64,000 bases of DNA, taken from contig NC_004463.1 of the NCBI RefSeq assembly GCF_000011365.1, forward strand, positions 4,946,001 to 5,010,000, read 5' to 3'. Of the stretch, positions 46,221 through 55,112 are shown piece after piece (within the stretch, counting starts at the first letter, position 1; each line of letters begins with the position of its first letter). The translations under genes were made by a program, and so were the position numbers. The notes under the pieces were generated by a model that had not been told where the DNA came from, made no database searches, and saw nothing but the letters and a program-made list of their open reading frames with translations. The DNA is from Bradyrhizobium diazoefficiens USDA 110. GTDB taxonomy: Bacteria > Pseudomonadota > Alphaproteobacteria > Rhizobiales > Xanthobacteraceae.

Positions 46221-47612
46221 ATGGTGGATCTTGCCAATTTGCAGGCGATCGTTGCCCGAAGCTCCACCAAGCCGCTGCTCGCGGTGCTGCTGTTCAAGTT
46301 CGGCGAGGCCGGCCGCGCCAGGGAGTTCCTGCAGCAATGGATACCGCGAACTGCGGCGGGAAGGGCGCCGGACCCCGCTGGGCCGGCCTTCCACTTCATG
46401 TTCAGCTGGAAAGGCATAGAGGCGCTGATGGCGGGGCGTCCCGGCTTCGACGTGGCGCAGGGGCGTCGGGAGTTCGACGTCTTTTTCGTGGATCCGGCGC
46501 AGGCGCCGGACGGCGGCGTCGCGGAGCAACTCGGTTTCTCCGGAACCAGCGCTCCGGCTGCGTGGTGGGATGGCAAGTTCAAGTCGGGTGATGTCGATCT
46601 CGCCATCCACATCGGGTTCGACACAGCCGAGCAGAAATCCGATTGCCTCGCAGACTTGCGACAGTCGGCGGCAAGCTTCGGTGTGCAGGAATTAGCGCTC
46701 GAAGGTTGGGACGACAGCGCGCTGTCCGGCAGTCTGCCGGCCGACGGCCGCCTGCATTTCGGCTACCGGGATGGAATCACCGCCCCCAACATCGACTGGC
46801 AGGACGCTGGCACGCCCGGCACGGTCGACTGTCGCGAGATCGTCGTCGGTTATCCGAACGAAGCGTTTCCCACGGCGCCGCACAATCCCGGCCCATGGCA
46901 GGACTTTGCACGGGATGGCTCCTTTGTCGGCTTGTCGTGGGTGTATCAGGACGTCGCGGGCTTCAACAAATTCCTCCAGGACAACGCGCCGCTGGCGGCG
47001 CCGCATGTCGGCCCGGAACTGGCCGAGGAGTGGATCGCCGCAAAGCTCATGGGACGCTGGCGGCACGGATCGCCGCTGTCCAGGTTTCCGGACGCACCGC
47101 CGTCGACCCCGCAATTGGATGATTCATTCGGCTATGGCGACGATCCGGATGGCGTCAAATGCCCGCTCGGGGCTCACATTCGAATTGCCAATTGCCGCGA
47201 TCAGCCGATGAAATATGCCAATCAGGTTCGCTTTCCGAAAGGGCCGCCGCGCGTCATCCGCCGCGGATTCTCCTATGGGCCCCGCCTGGACGGCGTGCGG
47301 GACGATGGCAAAGATCGCGGCATCGTCGGTCTCTTCTACTTCGCCAGGATCAACGAGCAATTCTATACGATCCTGAGATGGATGCAGAAGACGGAGTTCG
47401 CCGATGCCTACAAGAAGCTCCCGAACGGATACAATGCCCAGGATGCCCTGACCGGGAATCGCCGATATCCGAAGGCTGAAACCCAGTTCAGTGTCCCTCT
47501 GAAGGACAACTCCTCCGTGACCTTTCGGTTGGAGGAATTTATCCGTTTCAAGGGGGTTGCGGTCCTGTTCGCGCCGAGCATGAGAGCGCTCAATACGATG
47601 GCTTCAGCCTAG
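46221..47612 (+). CDS. DyP-type heme peroxidase
   Basis: 463 aa. The conserved GxxDG motif is GYRDG (181-185) with catalytic Asp184; the proximal heme ligand is His319 (CPLGAHIRIAN) and the distal Arg348 is in RRGFSYGPRLDG. Oxidises dyes, phenols or other substrates with peroxide. No signal peptide; no encapsulin gene nearby, although many DyPs are encapsulin cargo. The N-terminal half (RAREFLQQWIPRTAAG) is longer than in the compact A/B-type enzymes. Preceded by the 154-aa partner gene. Confidence 0.92.
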   Translation: MVDLANLQAIVARSSTKPLLAVLLFKFGEAGRAREFLQQWIPRTAAGRAPDPAGPAFHFMFSWKGIEALMAGRPGFDVAQGRREFDVFFVDPAQAPDGGVAEQLGFSGTSAPAAWWDGKFKSGDVDLAIHIGFDTAEQKSDCLADLRQSAASFGVQELALEGWDDSALSGSLPADGRLHFGYRDGITAPNIDWQDAGTPGTVDCREIVVGYPNEAFPTAPHNPGPWQDFARDGSFVGLSWVYQDVAGFNKFLQDNAPLAAPHVGPELAEEWIAAKLMGRWRHGSPLSRFPDAPPSTPQLDDSFGYGDDPDGVKCPLGAHIRIANCRDQPMKYANQVRFPKGPPRVIRRGFSYGPRLDGVRDDGKDRGIVGLFYFARINEQFYTILRWMQKTEFADAYKKLPNGYNAQDALTGNRRYPKAETQFSVPLKDNSSVTFRLEEFIRFKGVAVLFAPSMRALNTMASA

Positions 47613-47797
47613 CGCGCAGCGCCGCCGCGATTCCAGCCGCGGCCGCCCTCAGCCGCTGATCGTCCCCTCACGCGAGTATCTGGCATTACGGTTCAGCACG
47701 TAGCCGCAACGGGTGATCAAGCGCGCGCTCGATGGCACGCTGATTGGGAAGGGTCAGTGACAGAGACTGCCGCGCCCAAACAGCGTCATTCGTGCCC

Positions 47798-48160
47798 TCA
47801 GTACGGGGAGTAGTATTGGCGGCGATAGGGATAGGCGTCGCCGTAGTACCCTGGCGCAGCGTACCTTGGCTCGTAGTACCCGGGCCCGTAATTGCTGGAC
47901 CCGTAGGCCCCATAGGCGGCGGCTCCAGCCGCGGCGCCCAAGATGCCGAGCCCGATTGCGGCCCCGGGAGCGCCGTAGTAGCCGCGACCGCGGTAGTGGC
48001 GTCTGTAGTAGACCTCTGTCACTGCGGACGAAGAAACCGCTTGCTTCAGGAGACTCGTGCTCGGCGAGATCGGAGCTGCCCCTGACGGGAGCACCGAGCC
48101 GAGGATCGCCGCGCCGAAGAACGAGACGGCAACCACGCATTTCATTGTCTGCTGGTTCAT
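47798..48160 (-). CDS. Exported Gly/Tyr-rich protein
   Basis: 120 aa. Signal peptide MKCVVAVSFFGAAILGSVLP, then SSSAVTEVYYRRHYRGRGYY and a Gly/Ala/Tyr repeat-like tail (YGPGYYEPRYAAPGYYGDAY). Such low-complexity Tyr/Gly tails are common in rhizobial surface or periplasmic proteins. AAAGGA precedes ATG 48160. The middle GAAAGAAAYGAY could be a glycine-zipper membrane segment. Function unknown. Confidence 0.7.
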   Translation of the reverse strand: MNQQTMKCVVAVSFFGAAILGSVLPSGAAPISPSTSLLKQAVSSSAVTEVYYRRHYRGRGYYGAPGAAIGLGILGAAAGAAAYGAYGSSNYGPGYYEPRYAAPGYYGDAYPYRRQYYSPY

Positions 48161-48337
48161 GATCGTATCCTTTCGAATTTGGAGCATCTCAAGCGGCAAG
48201 TCGCTTGCGTGCCACTGGCCGAGAAAGAAGCTCGACGCGGGGCACTCTTGAGGGGCGCTGGTGGCGGCGGATTTGAGGATTCGTGGTTCTAACGAACTCA
48301 CAGACCCGCCTCCGTACTCACGCTCCGACTTAGCCGA

Positions 48338-48381
48338 TTACTTGGCGCAAGTTACTTGGCACAAGTTTACTTGGCGCAAGT
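48338..48381. repeat. Three tandem 15-bp units over a stop codon
   Basis: On the minus strand the units read ACTTGCGCCAAGTAA (48381-48367), ACTTGTGCCAAGTAA (48366-48352) and CTTGCGCCAAGTAA (48351-48338, one base shorter). The first unit is the C-terminal Thr-Cys-Ala-Lys-stop of the small exported gene; the second repeats it in frame with its own stop. Confidence 0.9.
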
Positions 48382-48615
48382 CTTGTCCGCCTTCATAGCT
48401 GCTTCTGCCGAAGCCTTTGTCGTGTGAGCGGCGCCGACAACCTTCATGGTGCCGCCGGCAGGCTGGCTCTCGACGATCTGACACTTCATGGTCGCGGTAT
48501 CCTGAGCCAGGTAGAACGAGGAGGGCGATTGGCCAACGGTCTTGCCCGTCTCAGCTGCGACTGACGGAGAAGCGAATGCGAGAACGGCGACTGCCGCCAA
48601 TAAAATTCTTTTCAT
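48367..48615 (-). CDS. Small exported protein, 82 aa
   Basis: Signal peptide MKRILLAAVAVLAFASPSVA, then a 60-residue mature part with two Cys (TMKCQIVESQ and KTCAK at the end) that may form a disulfide. MKADKTCAK ends the protein; the DNA of these last codons plus the stop is tandemly repeated downstream. ATG 48615 is chosen over the longer frame because it begins the signal peptide. Similar small proteins occur in many rhizobia; function unknown. Confidence 0.75.
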   Translation of the reverse strand: MKRILLAAVAVLAFASPSVAAETGKTVGQSPSSFYLAQDTATMKCQIVESQPAGGTMKVVGAAHTTKASAEAAMKADKTCAK

Positions 48616-48801
48616 AGTATCCACCAATTGTTACGCGTCCGGATCGGACAAAGAATGAACAGGGCGGGCCGACAAGGGTTCCCGCGATCGCCGATTTGTT
48701 TTTTGCGCGTGCACTGATGGAACGAAAAACAATGCGCTTGGGCGGAAGCCGTGCGCAAGAAATCACGCAGAGTGCCTCAGCCGGCGTGCGACCCAGTCAG
48801 A

Positions 48802-49998
48802 TCAAAGCGCACTCCCACCGCGATTCCAGCCGCGGCCGCCTTCGCCGAAAATTTCGTGGCCCGTCGCCGTCACCACCACCGTGTCCTCGAGCTTGATGAA
48901 GCCGCGCTTCGGATGCTTCATCGTGGTCTCGATCGACACCACCATGCCTGTTTCGAGCGGCAGCCGCGCGTCCGTGTCGTCATAGGGAACCGGACCCGTG
49001 GCGGTCAGGCGAGGGGCCTCGTGGCTGACGAGGCCCATGCCGTGGGCGAGGAAATCGGTGCAATCGCGCTGGGTGATCTGGGCGAGCTGCCGCTTGGCCG
49101 CGACGTAGATGTCGCCGCCCATGGCACCCGGCCGGACCGCGGCGAAGGCGGCGCGCTGCACCGCCTCGATCTCGGCCAGGCAGTCCCTCAACTCGCCGTC
49201 GGGCTCGCCCAGCACCGCCATGCGGGCGAGGTCGCCGATATAGCCGTGAAAATTGCCGCCGGAGTCGAGCGACAGCACCTCGCCTTGCTCCCACCGCTGC
49301 GCCGACGGCGCGCGGTTGTGACTGTTGCCGCAGGCCAGCAGGCAGTATTCGAAGGTGAGTCCGCGGTTGACCTCGGCGATGCGAAGTGCGTCCGACAATT
49401 GCTGCTTGGTCGTGCCGGGACCGTGCCCGGCGATCACCTCCAGCATAGCGGCGATCACCAATTCAGACGCAGTCTTGAGCTTCGCCAGCTCGTCCGCGGA
49501 CTTGACCGCGCGCAGACGCTCCAGGACGAGGAGGGCGTCCTTGAGCGCGGCGCCGGGCAGGGCGTCGGCAAGCGCCCGGCCCGCATCCATCGGCAGGAAC
49601 GCCATCTCGACCCCGACCCGCTTCATCGGCACGCCGGCGTCCTTCAGGGCCGCGACGGCCCGCGTGATCGCGTCGACCGAGCCGCTGGACTCGGTCCGGA
49701 CCTGCGGCACCCAGGGCGGCGCCACGGCGCGCTGATGGGTCTCCAGCCGGTGGCCGACATAGACGGACTTCTCCGGCGCGCCCTTGGGATAGACCAGGAC
49801 GGGCAGATAGCGGCTGACGCCCATGGCATCCATGTAGTCGAAGAAGATCGCGCGCTCGGCCCCGAGCAGGTACTGCACATTGTGCTTGGAGGTCGCGACC
49901 AGAACGTCGAGGCCGGCTGCTTCCATCAGGCGGTCAAGCTTGGCGGCGTCGAATGGAATGGCGCGCGTGCCGCTCGCGCCGGCGACGTTCCGCTCCAT
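48802..49998 (-). CDS. M24-family Xaa-Pro-type aminopeptidase
   Basis: 398 aa with the creatinase/aminopeptidase-P layout. The five metal ligands are all present: Asp245 (LSLDSGG), Asp256 (IGDLARM), His319 (FLAHGMGL), Glu357 (SIETT) and Glu371 (KLEDTV). It could remove N-terminal residues before proline or act on related small substrates such as creatine-like compounds. Divergent from the TRAP transporter operon across a 478-bp AT-richer region, so the two may be co-regulated for peptide or amidated-acid uptake; inference. Confidence 0.92.
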   Translation of the reverse strand: MERNVAGASGTRAIPFDAAKLDRLMEAAGLDVLVATSKHNVQYLLGAERAIFFDYMDAMGVSRYLPVLVYPKGAPEKSVYVGHRLETHQRAVAPPWVPQVRTESSGSVDAITRAVAALKDAGVPMKRVGVEMAFLPMDAGRALADALPGAALKDALLVLERLRAVKSADELAKLKTASELVIAAMLEVIAGHGPGTTKQQLSDALRIAEVNRGLTFEYCLLACGNSHNRAPSAQRWEQGEVLSLDSGGNFHGYIGDLARMAVLGEPDGELRDCLAEIEAVQRAAFAAVRPGAMGGDIYVAAKRQLAQITQRDCTDFLAHGMGLVSHEAPRLTATGPVPYDDTDARLPLETGMVVSIETTMKHPKRGFIKLEDTVVVTATGHEIFGEGGRGWNRGGSAL

Positions 49999-50476
49999 GA
50001 TGGACCTCCCAATAGGCGACGGTTTGGACCGCCTGTGTTCTTGCCCGCGACCATCCGAGCGACCGTCGGATCGTCGCAGCGCGCCGCGATTGTCCGCCGG
50101 GAGCGGGGTTCTGGGTAGCTGCGGATTTGGCTGACCTGACCTGCACGACCATATCCATGATTCGCATAAGGTATATTATGGAATATATTTATATACAATC
50201 AGATCAAATATTTAGACGGAATTCCTGCCATCCCAGCTTCGCTCCGGCGCGACTTTCGGCTCGGCCCTCGAACGTCGTCCCAACTCTTGACGGCTACTGT
50301 GCATGGGGTTGTTTTTCGCTTTTTGAACCCGGCTCCATGTGCCGAAAGCGATATTGCGGTGACGTGGTCCGGCTGCAATAAGCGAGGCTTCGCGAGATCG
50401 CAGATGACCTTCTGACTTTCCATCCGTATAGGTTTGCGTCTCAGAACAACAACAAACCTTCCGAGGAAGCAGACCG
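49999..50476. promoter_or_regulatory. Divergent control region with AT-rich palindrome
   Basis: No supported gene in this 478-bp gap. Around 50165-50215 the sequence turns AT-rich and contains TATATT-ATGG-AATATA (50172-50187), a perfect 6-base inverted repeat, and further TATAT runs. It is a natural site for a regulator controlling the M24 peptidase and the TRAP operon in opposite directions. The regulator is not in the window. Confidence 0.4.
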
Positions 50477-51496
50477 ATGAGCTTTTCCCGACGCACGCTT
50501 CTCAAGGCCTCCGCCGCGACCGCGGTCCTGGGCGGCCTCAGCGCGCCCCACGTGGCCCGCGCCCAGAGCGCCGAGTTCAGCTACAAATACGCCAATAACC
50601 TGCCGGACACCCATCCGCTGAACGTGCGCGCCAGGGAGATGGCGGCGGCGATCAAGAGCGAGACGAACGGCAAGTTCGACCTTCAGATCTTTCCGAACAA
50701 CCAGCTCGGCTCCGACACCGACATGCTGAGCCAGATCCGCTCCGGCGGCGTCGAGTTCTTCACGCTGTCGGGCCTGATCCTGTCGACCCTGGTTCCGGCC
50801 GCGTCCATCAACGGCATCGGCTTCGCGTTCCCGGACTACGACACGGTCTGGAAGGCCATGGACGGCGATCTCGGCGCCCATGTCCGCGGCGAGATCAAGA
50901 AGGCCGGCCTCGAGGTCATGGACAAGATCTGGGACAACGGCTTCCGCCAGACCACGTCCTCGACCAGGCCGATCACCGGTCCCGACGACCTCAAGGGCTT
51001 CAAGATCCGCGTGCCGGTGTCGCCGCTGTGGACCTCGATGTTTAAGGCGTTCGATGCAGCGCCCGCCTCGATCAATTTCAGCGAAGTCTATTCCGCGCTC
51101 CAGACCAAGATCGTCGAGGGTCAGGAGAACCCGCTGGCGATCATCTCGACCGCAAAGCTCTACGAGGTGCAGAAATACTGCTCGCTGACCAACCACATGT
51201 GGGACGGCTTCTGGTTCCTGGCCAACCGCCGCGCCTGGAGCGCGCTGCCGGAGGACGTCCGCACGATCGTCGCCAAGAACATCAACGCCGCCGCGGTCAA
51301 GGAGCGTGAGGATACCGCCAAGCTCAATGCCAATCTCCAGCAGGAGCTCGCGGCCAAGGGCCTGACCTTCAACCAGCCCGCGGTTGCGCCGTTCCGCGAC
51401 AAGCTGCGGACCGCCGGCTTCTATGCCGAGTGGAAAGGCAAATATGGCGATCAGGCCTGGGACCTGCTGGAGAAGGCCGTCGGCAAGCTCTCGTAA
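50477..51496 (+). CDS. TRAP transporter substrate-binding protein (DctP family)
   Basis: 339 aa periplasmic binding protein. Tat signal (SRRTLLKASAA, cut after ARA), DctP blocks YANNLPDTHPLNVRAREMAA, PNNQLGSDTDMLSQIRSGGV, and SSTRPITGPDDLKGFKIRVP with the conserved Arg that binds carboxylate. Binds an organic acid or similar anion for the TRAP permease encoded 15 bp downstream. GAGGAAGC upstream supports ATG 50477. Confidence 0.94.
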   Translation: MSFSRRTLLKASAATAVLGGLSAPHVARAQSAEFSYKYANNLPDTHPLNVRAREMAAAIKSETNGKFDLQIFPNNQLGSDTDMLSQIRSGGVEFFTLSGLILSTLVPAASINGIGFAFPDYDTVWKAMDGDLGAHVRGEIKKAGLEVMDKIWDNGFRQTTSSTRPITGPDDLKGFKIRVPVSPLWTSMFKAFDAAPASINFSEVYSALQTKIVEGQENPLAIISTAKLYEVQKYCSLTNHMWDGFWFLANRRAWSALPEDVRTIVAKNINAAAVKEREDTAKLNANLQQELAAKGLTFNQPAVAPFRDKLRTAGFYAEWKGKYGDQAWDLLEKAVGKLS

Positions 51497-51511
51497 CGCG
51501 TTGGGGCCGTC

Positions 51512-53401
51512 ATGGCTCATGTCGAGGTTGAGGTGACCGAAGCGGCGGGCGAGGTGGCTGTTCAGTCCCCTCGCCGACCTTCGTTGCTGGCTTCGCTCGA
51601 ACGCGTCCTCGGCCTCGCCGTCGAAATCCCGGCGGCGACCCTGGTCGTCGCCGAGATCGCGATCCTGTTTGCCGGCGTGGTCGCGCGCTACGGCCTGCAC
51701 CGACCGCTGATCTGGTCGGACGAGCTCGCCTCAATCCTGTTCCTGTGGCTGGCCATGCTGGGCGCGGCGGTCGCATTCCGCCGCTCCGAGCACATGCGCA
51801 TGACCGCCGTGGTCGCAAGCGCCGGACCCGCGATGCGGGCCTATCTCGACCTGGTCGCGACCGCTGCGGCGCTGGCGTTTCTGGCGCTGATCGTGTGGCC
51901 GTCCTGGGACTACGCTTACGAGGAAAGCTTCATCATCACGCCGGCGCTCCAGATCCCGAACATCTGGCGGGCCGCCGCGCTGCCGGCCGGCATCTGCCTG
52001 ATGGCGGCGTTCGCGCTGCTGCGGCTGCTGCGCGCCGCCGATGTCCGCATGGTGCTGACGGCCGTGATCTCCGTTGCCGTCGTCGTCGGCCTTTTCTGGC
52101 TGGCGCAGCCATATCTGCGGCCGCTCGGCAATCTCAACCTCGTCATCTTCTTCGTCGGCGTCGCCGGATTCTGCGTCTTTGCCGGCGTTCCCATTGCGTT
52201 CGGCTTTGGCCTCGCGATCTTCGGCTATCTGGCGCTGACCACGCGCACGCCCGTCATGGTGCTGATCGGGCGGATGGACGAGGGCATGAGCCATCTCATC
52301 CTGCTCTCGGTGCCGCTGTTCGTGTTCTTGGGCCTGCTGATCGAGATGACCGGCATGGCGCGGGCCATGGTGGCGTTCCTGGCGAGCCTGCTGGGTCATG
52401 TCCGCGGCGGCCTGCATTACGTGCTGGTCGGCGCCATGTACCTGGTCTCCGGCATCTCCGGCGCCAAGGCCGCCGACATGGCCGCGGTCGCGCCCGTGCT
52501 GTTCCCGGAGATGAAACAGCGCGGCGCCCGCCCCGGCGATCTCGTCGCGCTGCTAGCGGCGACGGGGGCCCAGACCGAGACCATTCCGCCGAGCCTCGTG
52601 CTGATCACGATCGGCTCGGTCACCGGCGTCTCGATCGCGGCGCTGTTCACCGGCGGCCTGCTGCCCGGCGTCGTGCTCGCGATCACGCTCTGCATGCTGG
52701 TGTGGTGGCGCTACCGACACGAGGACATGAGCCATGTCCGCCGTGCCACGGGGGGCGAGATCGGCAGGACCTTCATCGTCGCCCTGCCCGCGCTCGCGCT
52801 GCCCTTCGTGATCCGCTACGCCGTGGTCGAGGGCATCGCCACCGCCACCGAAGTCTCCACCATCGGCATCGTCTATGGCGCCCTGGTCGGCCTCCTGGTC
52901 TATCGCCGCTTCGACTGGCGGCGGCTGTTTCCGATGCTGGTCGAGACCGCGGCGCTGTCGGGCGCGATCCTCCTGATCATCGGCACGGCCACCGGCATGG
53001 CCTGGGGCCTGACGCAGTCAGGCTTCTCGCGCTCGCTGGCGGCGGCCATGACGGGATTGCCGGGGGGAGCGGCGACCTTCATCGCCGTGTCCATCCTGGC
53101 CTTCACCATCCTCGGCAGCGTGCTGGAGGGCATCCCGGCGATCGTGCTGTTCGGACCGCTGCTGTTCCCGATCGCCCGCGCCGTCGGCGTGCACGAAGTG
53201 CACTATGCGATGGTGATCATTCTGGCCATGGGTATCGGGCTATTCGCCCCGCCCTTCGGCGTCGGCTATTATGCCGCCTGCGCCATCGGACGCGTTGACC
53301 CGGCCGAAGGCATCAGGCCGATCTGGGGCTATCTGCTGGCGCTGCTGGTGGGGCTGATCATCGTCGCGATCTTCCCCTGGATCTCGATCGGATTTCTTTG
53401 A
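51512..53401 (+). CDS. Fused TRAP transporter permease DctQM
   Basis: 629 aa. The first about 190 residues carry four helices of the small DctQ subunit (IPAATLVVAEIAILFAGVVA, then WSDELASILFLWLAMLGAAV), followed by the large DctM subunit (NLNLVIFFVGVAGFCVFAGV; ISGAKAADMAAVAPVLFPEM). Natural Q-M fusions are common in TRAP systems. Imports the substrate of the DctP protein using a sodium gradient. The acyl-CoA synthetase starts 20 bp downstream, so the imported compound may be activated to a CoA ester. Confidence 0.94.
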   Translation: MAHVEVEVTEAAGEVAVQSPRRPSLLASLERVLGLAVEIPAATLVVAEIAILFAGVVARYGLHRPLIWSDELASILFLWLAMLGAAVAFRRSEHMRMTAVVASAGPAMRAYLDLVATAAALAFLALIVWPSWDYAYEESFIITPALQIPNIWRAAALPAGICLMAAFALLRLLRAADVRMVLTAVISVAVVVGLFWLAQPYLRPLGNLNLVIFFVGVAGFCVFAGVPIAFGFGLAIFGYLALTTRTPVMVLIGRMDEGMSHLILLSVPLFVFLGLLIEMTGMARAMVAFLASLLGHVRGGLHYVLVGAMYLVSGISGAKAADMAAVAPVLFPEMKQRGARPGDLVALLAATGAQTETIPPSLVLITIGSVTGVSIAALFTGGLLPGVVLAITLCMLVWWRYRHEDMSHVRRATGGEIGRTFIVALPALALPFVIRYAVVEGIATATEVSTIGIVYGALVGLLVYRRFDWRRLFPMLVETAALSGAILLIIGTATGMAWGLTQSGFSRSLAAAMTGLPGGAATFIAVSILAFTILGSVLEGIPAIVLFGPLLFPIARAVGVHEVHYAMVIILAMGIGLFAPPFGVGYYAACAIGRVDPAEGIRPIWGYLLALLVGLIIVAIFPWISIGFL

Positions 53402-53421
53402 AGCGCTTTGAGGAGGTGTCG

Positions 53422-55083
53422 ATGAGCGAACGGCAGAACCCGTACAATATCGGCCTCGACAAGACGCCCGCCAACTACGTGCCGCTGAGCCCGCTGAGCT
53501 TTCTCGCGCGCAGCGCCGCGGTCTACCCCGATCACGTCAGCACGGTCTATGAAGGCCGCAGCTTCACCTGGGCGCAGACCTATGAGCGCTGCCGGCGCTT
53601 TGCGTCGTATCTCGCCGGCAAGGGCATCGGCGTCGGCGACACCGTGGCGGCGATGCTGCCGAACATCCCGGCGATGAACGAGGTACACTTCGCGGTGCCG
53701 ATGACGGGCGCTGTGCTCAATGCGCTCAACATCCGCCTCGATGCACCGTCGATCGCGTTTCAGCTCGATCATGGCGGGGCCAGGATCATCCTGGTCGATC
53801 CCGAGTTCTCTAGCGTCATCACCGACGCACTCGCGCAGATGAGCGGACCGAAGCCGTTCGTGATCGACGTCGACGATCCCGCCTTCAAGGGGGGCAAGCG
53901 CATCGGCGAGATCGAATATGAGGCCGCCGTCGCGCAAGGCGATCCTGATTTCACCGCGATCCCGCCGAAGGACGAATGGGACGCGATCGCGCTGAGCTAC
54001 ACCTCGGGCACGACCGGTAATCCCAAGGGCGTCGTCACGCATCATCGCGGCGCTTATCTCAACGCCGTCAGCAACATCCTTGCCGGCAATCTCGGCCAGC
54101 ATCCGGTGTATCTCTGGACGCTGCCGATGTTCCATTGCAACGGCTGGTGCTTCCCCTGGACCATCGCGGCCTCAGCCGGCATCAATGTCTGCCTGCGCAA
54201 GGTCGAGCCGACCAAGATCTTCGAGTTGATCAAGCAGCACGGCGTCACCCACATGTGCGGCGCGCCGATCGTCTACAACACGCTGATCAACGCCCCCGAC
54301 GCGCCCAAGGAAACGTCAACGGGCAATGCCGCCCGCCGCGTCGTCGGCCTGATCGCCGGCGCCGCGCCTCCGGTTGCGGTGCTAGAAGGCGCGGAAAACA
54401 TCGGCATTAAGCTCACCCACGTCTATGGCCTGACCGAGGTCTACGGCCCCGCCTCCGTCTGCGCCGAGCAGCCCGGCTGGGACGAGCTTCCGCCGGCCGA
54501 GCGCGCGCGGATGAAGCGCAGGCAGGGCGTGCCCTACCCGCTCGAGGAAGGCGTCACCGTCATCAACCCGCAGACCATGCAGGAGGTGCCGCGCGACGGC
54601 GAGACCATCGGCGAGGTCATGTTCCGCGGCAACATCGTCATGAAGGGTTACCTCAAGAACGAGAAGGCGACGAAGGAGGCCTTCGAGGGCGGCTGGTTTC
54701 ACACCGGCGATCTCGGCGTGCTCGACGAGCACGGCTACGTCATCATCAAGGACCGCTCCAAGGACATCATCATCTCGGGCGGCGAGAACATTTCCTCGGT
54801 CGAAGTCGAGGACATCCTCTACAAGCACCCGGCGGTGCTGTTCGCCGCCGTGGTCGCCAAGCCCGATCCGAAATGGGGCGAAGTGCCGTGCGCCTTCGTC
54901 GAGTTGAAGGACGGCGCCAGCGCGACCGAGGCCGAGATCATCGCCTTCTGCCGTTCGCACATGAGCGGCTTCAAGACGCCGAAGGCAATCGTGTTCGGGC
55001 CGATCCCGAAGACGTCCACGGGCAAGATCCAGAAATTCCTGCTGCGCAACGAGGTGGGATCAGCGAAGGCAATAACCGCCTGA
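53422..55083 (+). CDS. Acyl-CoA synthetase (AMP-forming)
   Basis: 553 aa ANL-superfamily ligase. A3 motif YTSGTTGNPKG, the YGLTEVYGP motif, FHTGDLGVLDEHGYV with the hinge region KDRSKDIIISGGENISSVEV, and the catalytic Lys in TSTGKIQKFLLR. Forms an acyl-AMP then acyl-CoA. Overall it resembles the short- and branched-acid or DmdB-like group, but the acid is not predictable. GAGGAGG precedes ATG 53422. Being downstream of a TRAP importer suggests that the imported acid is the substrate. Confidence 0.93.
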   Translation: MSERQNPYNIGLDKTPANYVPLSPLSFLARSAAVYPDHVSTVYEGRSFTWAQTYERCRRFASYLAGKGIGVGDTVAAMLPNIPAMNEVHFAVPMTGAVLNALNIRLDAPSIAFQLDHGGARIILVDPEFSSVITDALAQMSGPKPFVIDVDDPAFKGGKRIGEIEYEAAVAQGDPDFTAIPPKDEWDAIALSYTSGTTGNPKGVVTHHRGAYLNAVSNILAGNLGQHPVYLWTLPMFHCNGWCFPWTIAASAGINVCLRKVEPTKIFELIKQHGVTHMCGAPIVYNTLINAPDAPKETSTGNAARRVVGLIAGAAPPVAVLEGAENIGIKLTHVYGLTEVYGPASVCAEQPGWDELPPAERARMKRRQGVPYPLEEGVTVINPQTMQEVPRDGETIGEVMFRGNIVMKGYLKNEKATKEAFEGGWFHTGDLGVLDEHGYVIIKDRSKDIIISGGENISSVEVEDILYKHPAVLFAAVVAKPDPKWGEVPCAFVELKDGASATEAEIIAFCRSHMSGFKTPKAIVFGPIPKTSTGKIQKFLLRNEVGSAKAITA

Positions 55084-55112
55084 GCTGATCTCTCGTTTCA
55101 AGGCTGCTGCGC

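Noticed and set aside
50127..50381. 84-codon frame in the M24-TRAP gap
   Set aside because: Unusual composition, no ribosome site and overlaps the AT-rich control region.
51745..53298. 517-codon frame in +1 phase of dctQM
   Set aside because: Arg/His/Ala-rich frame-shifted reading of a strongly conserved permease; no own start site.
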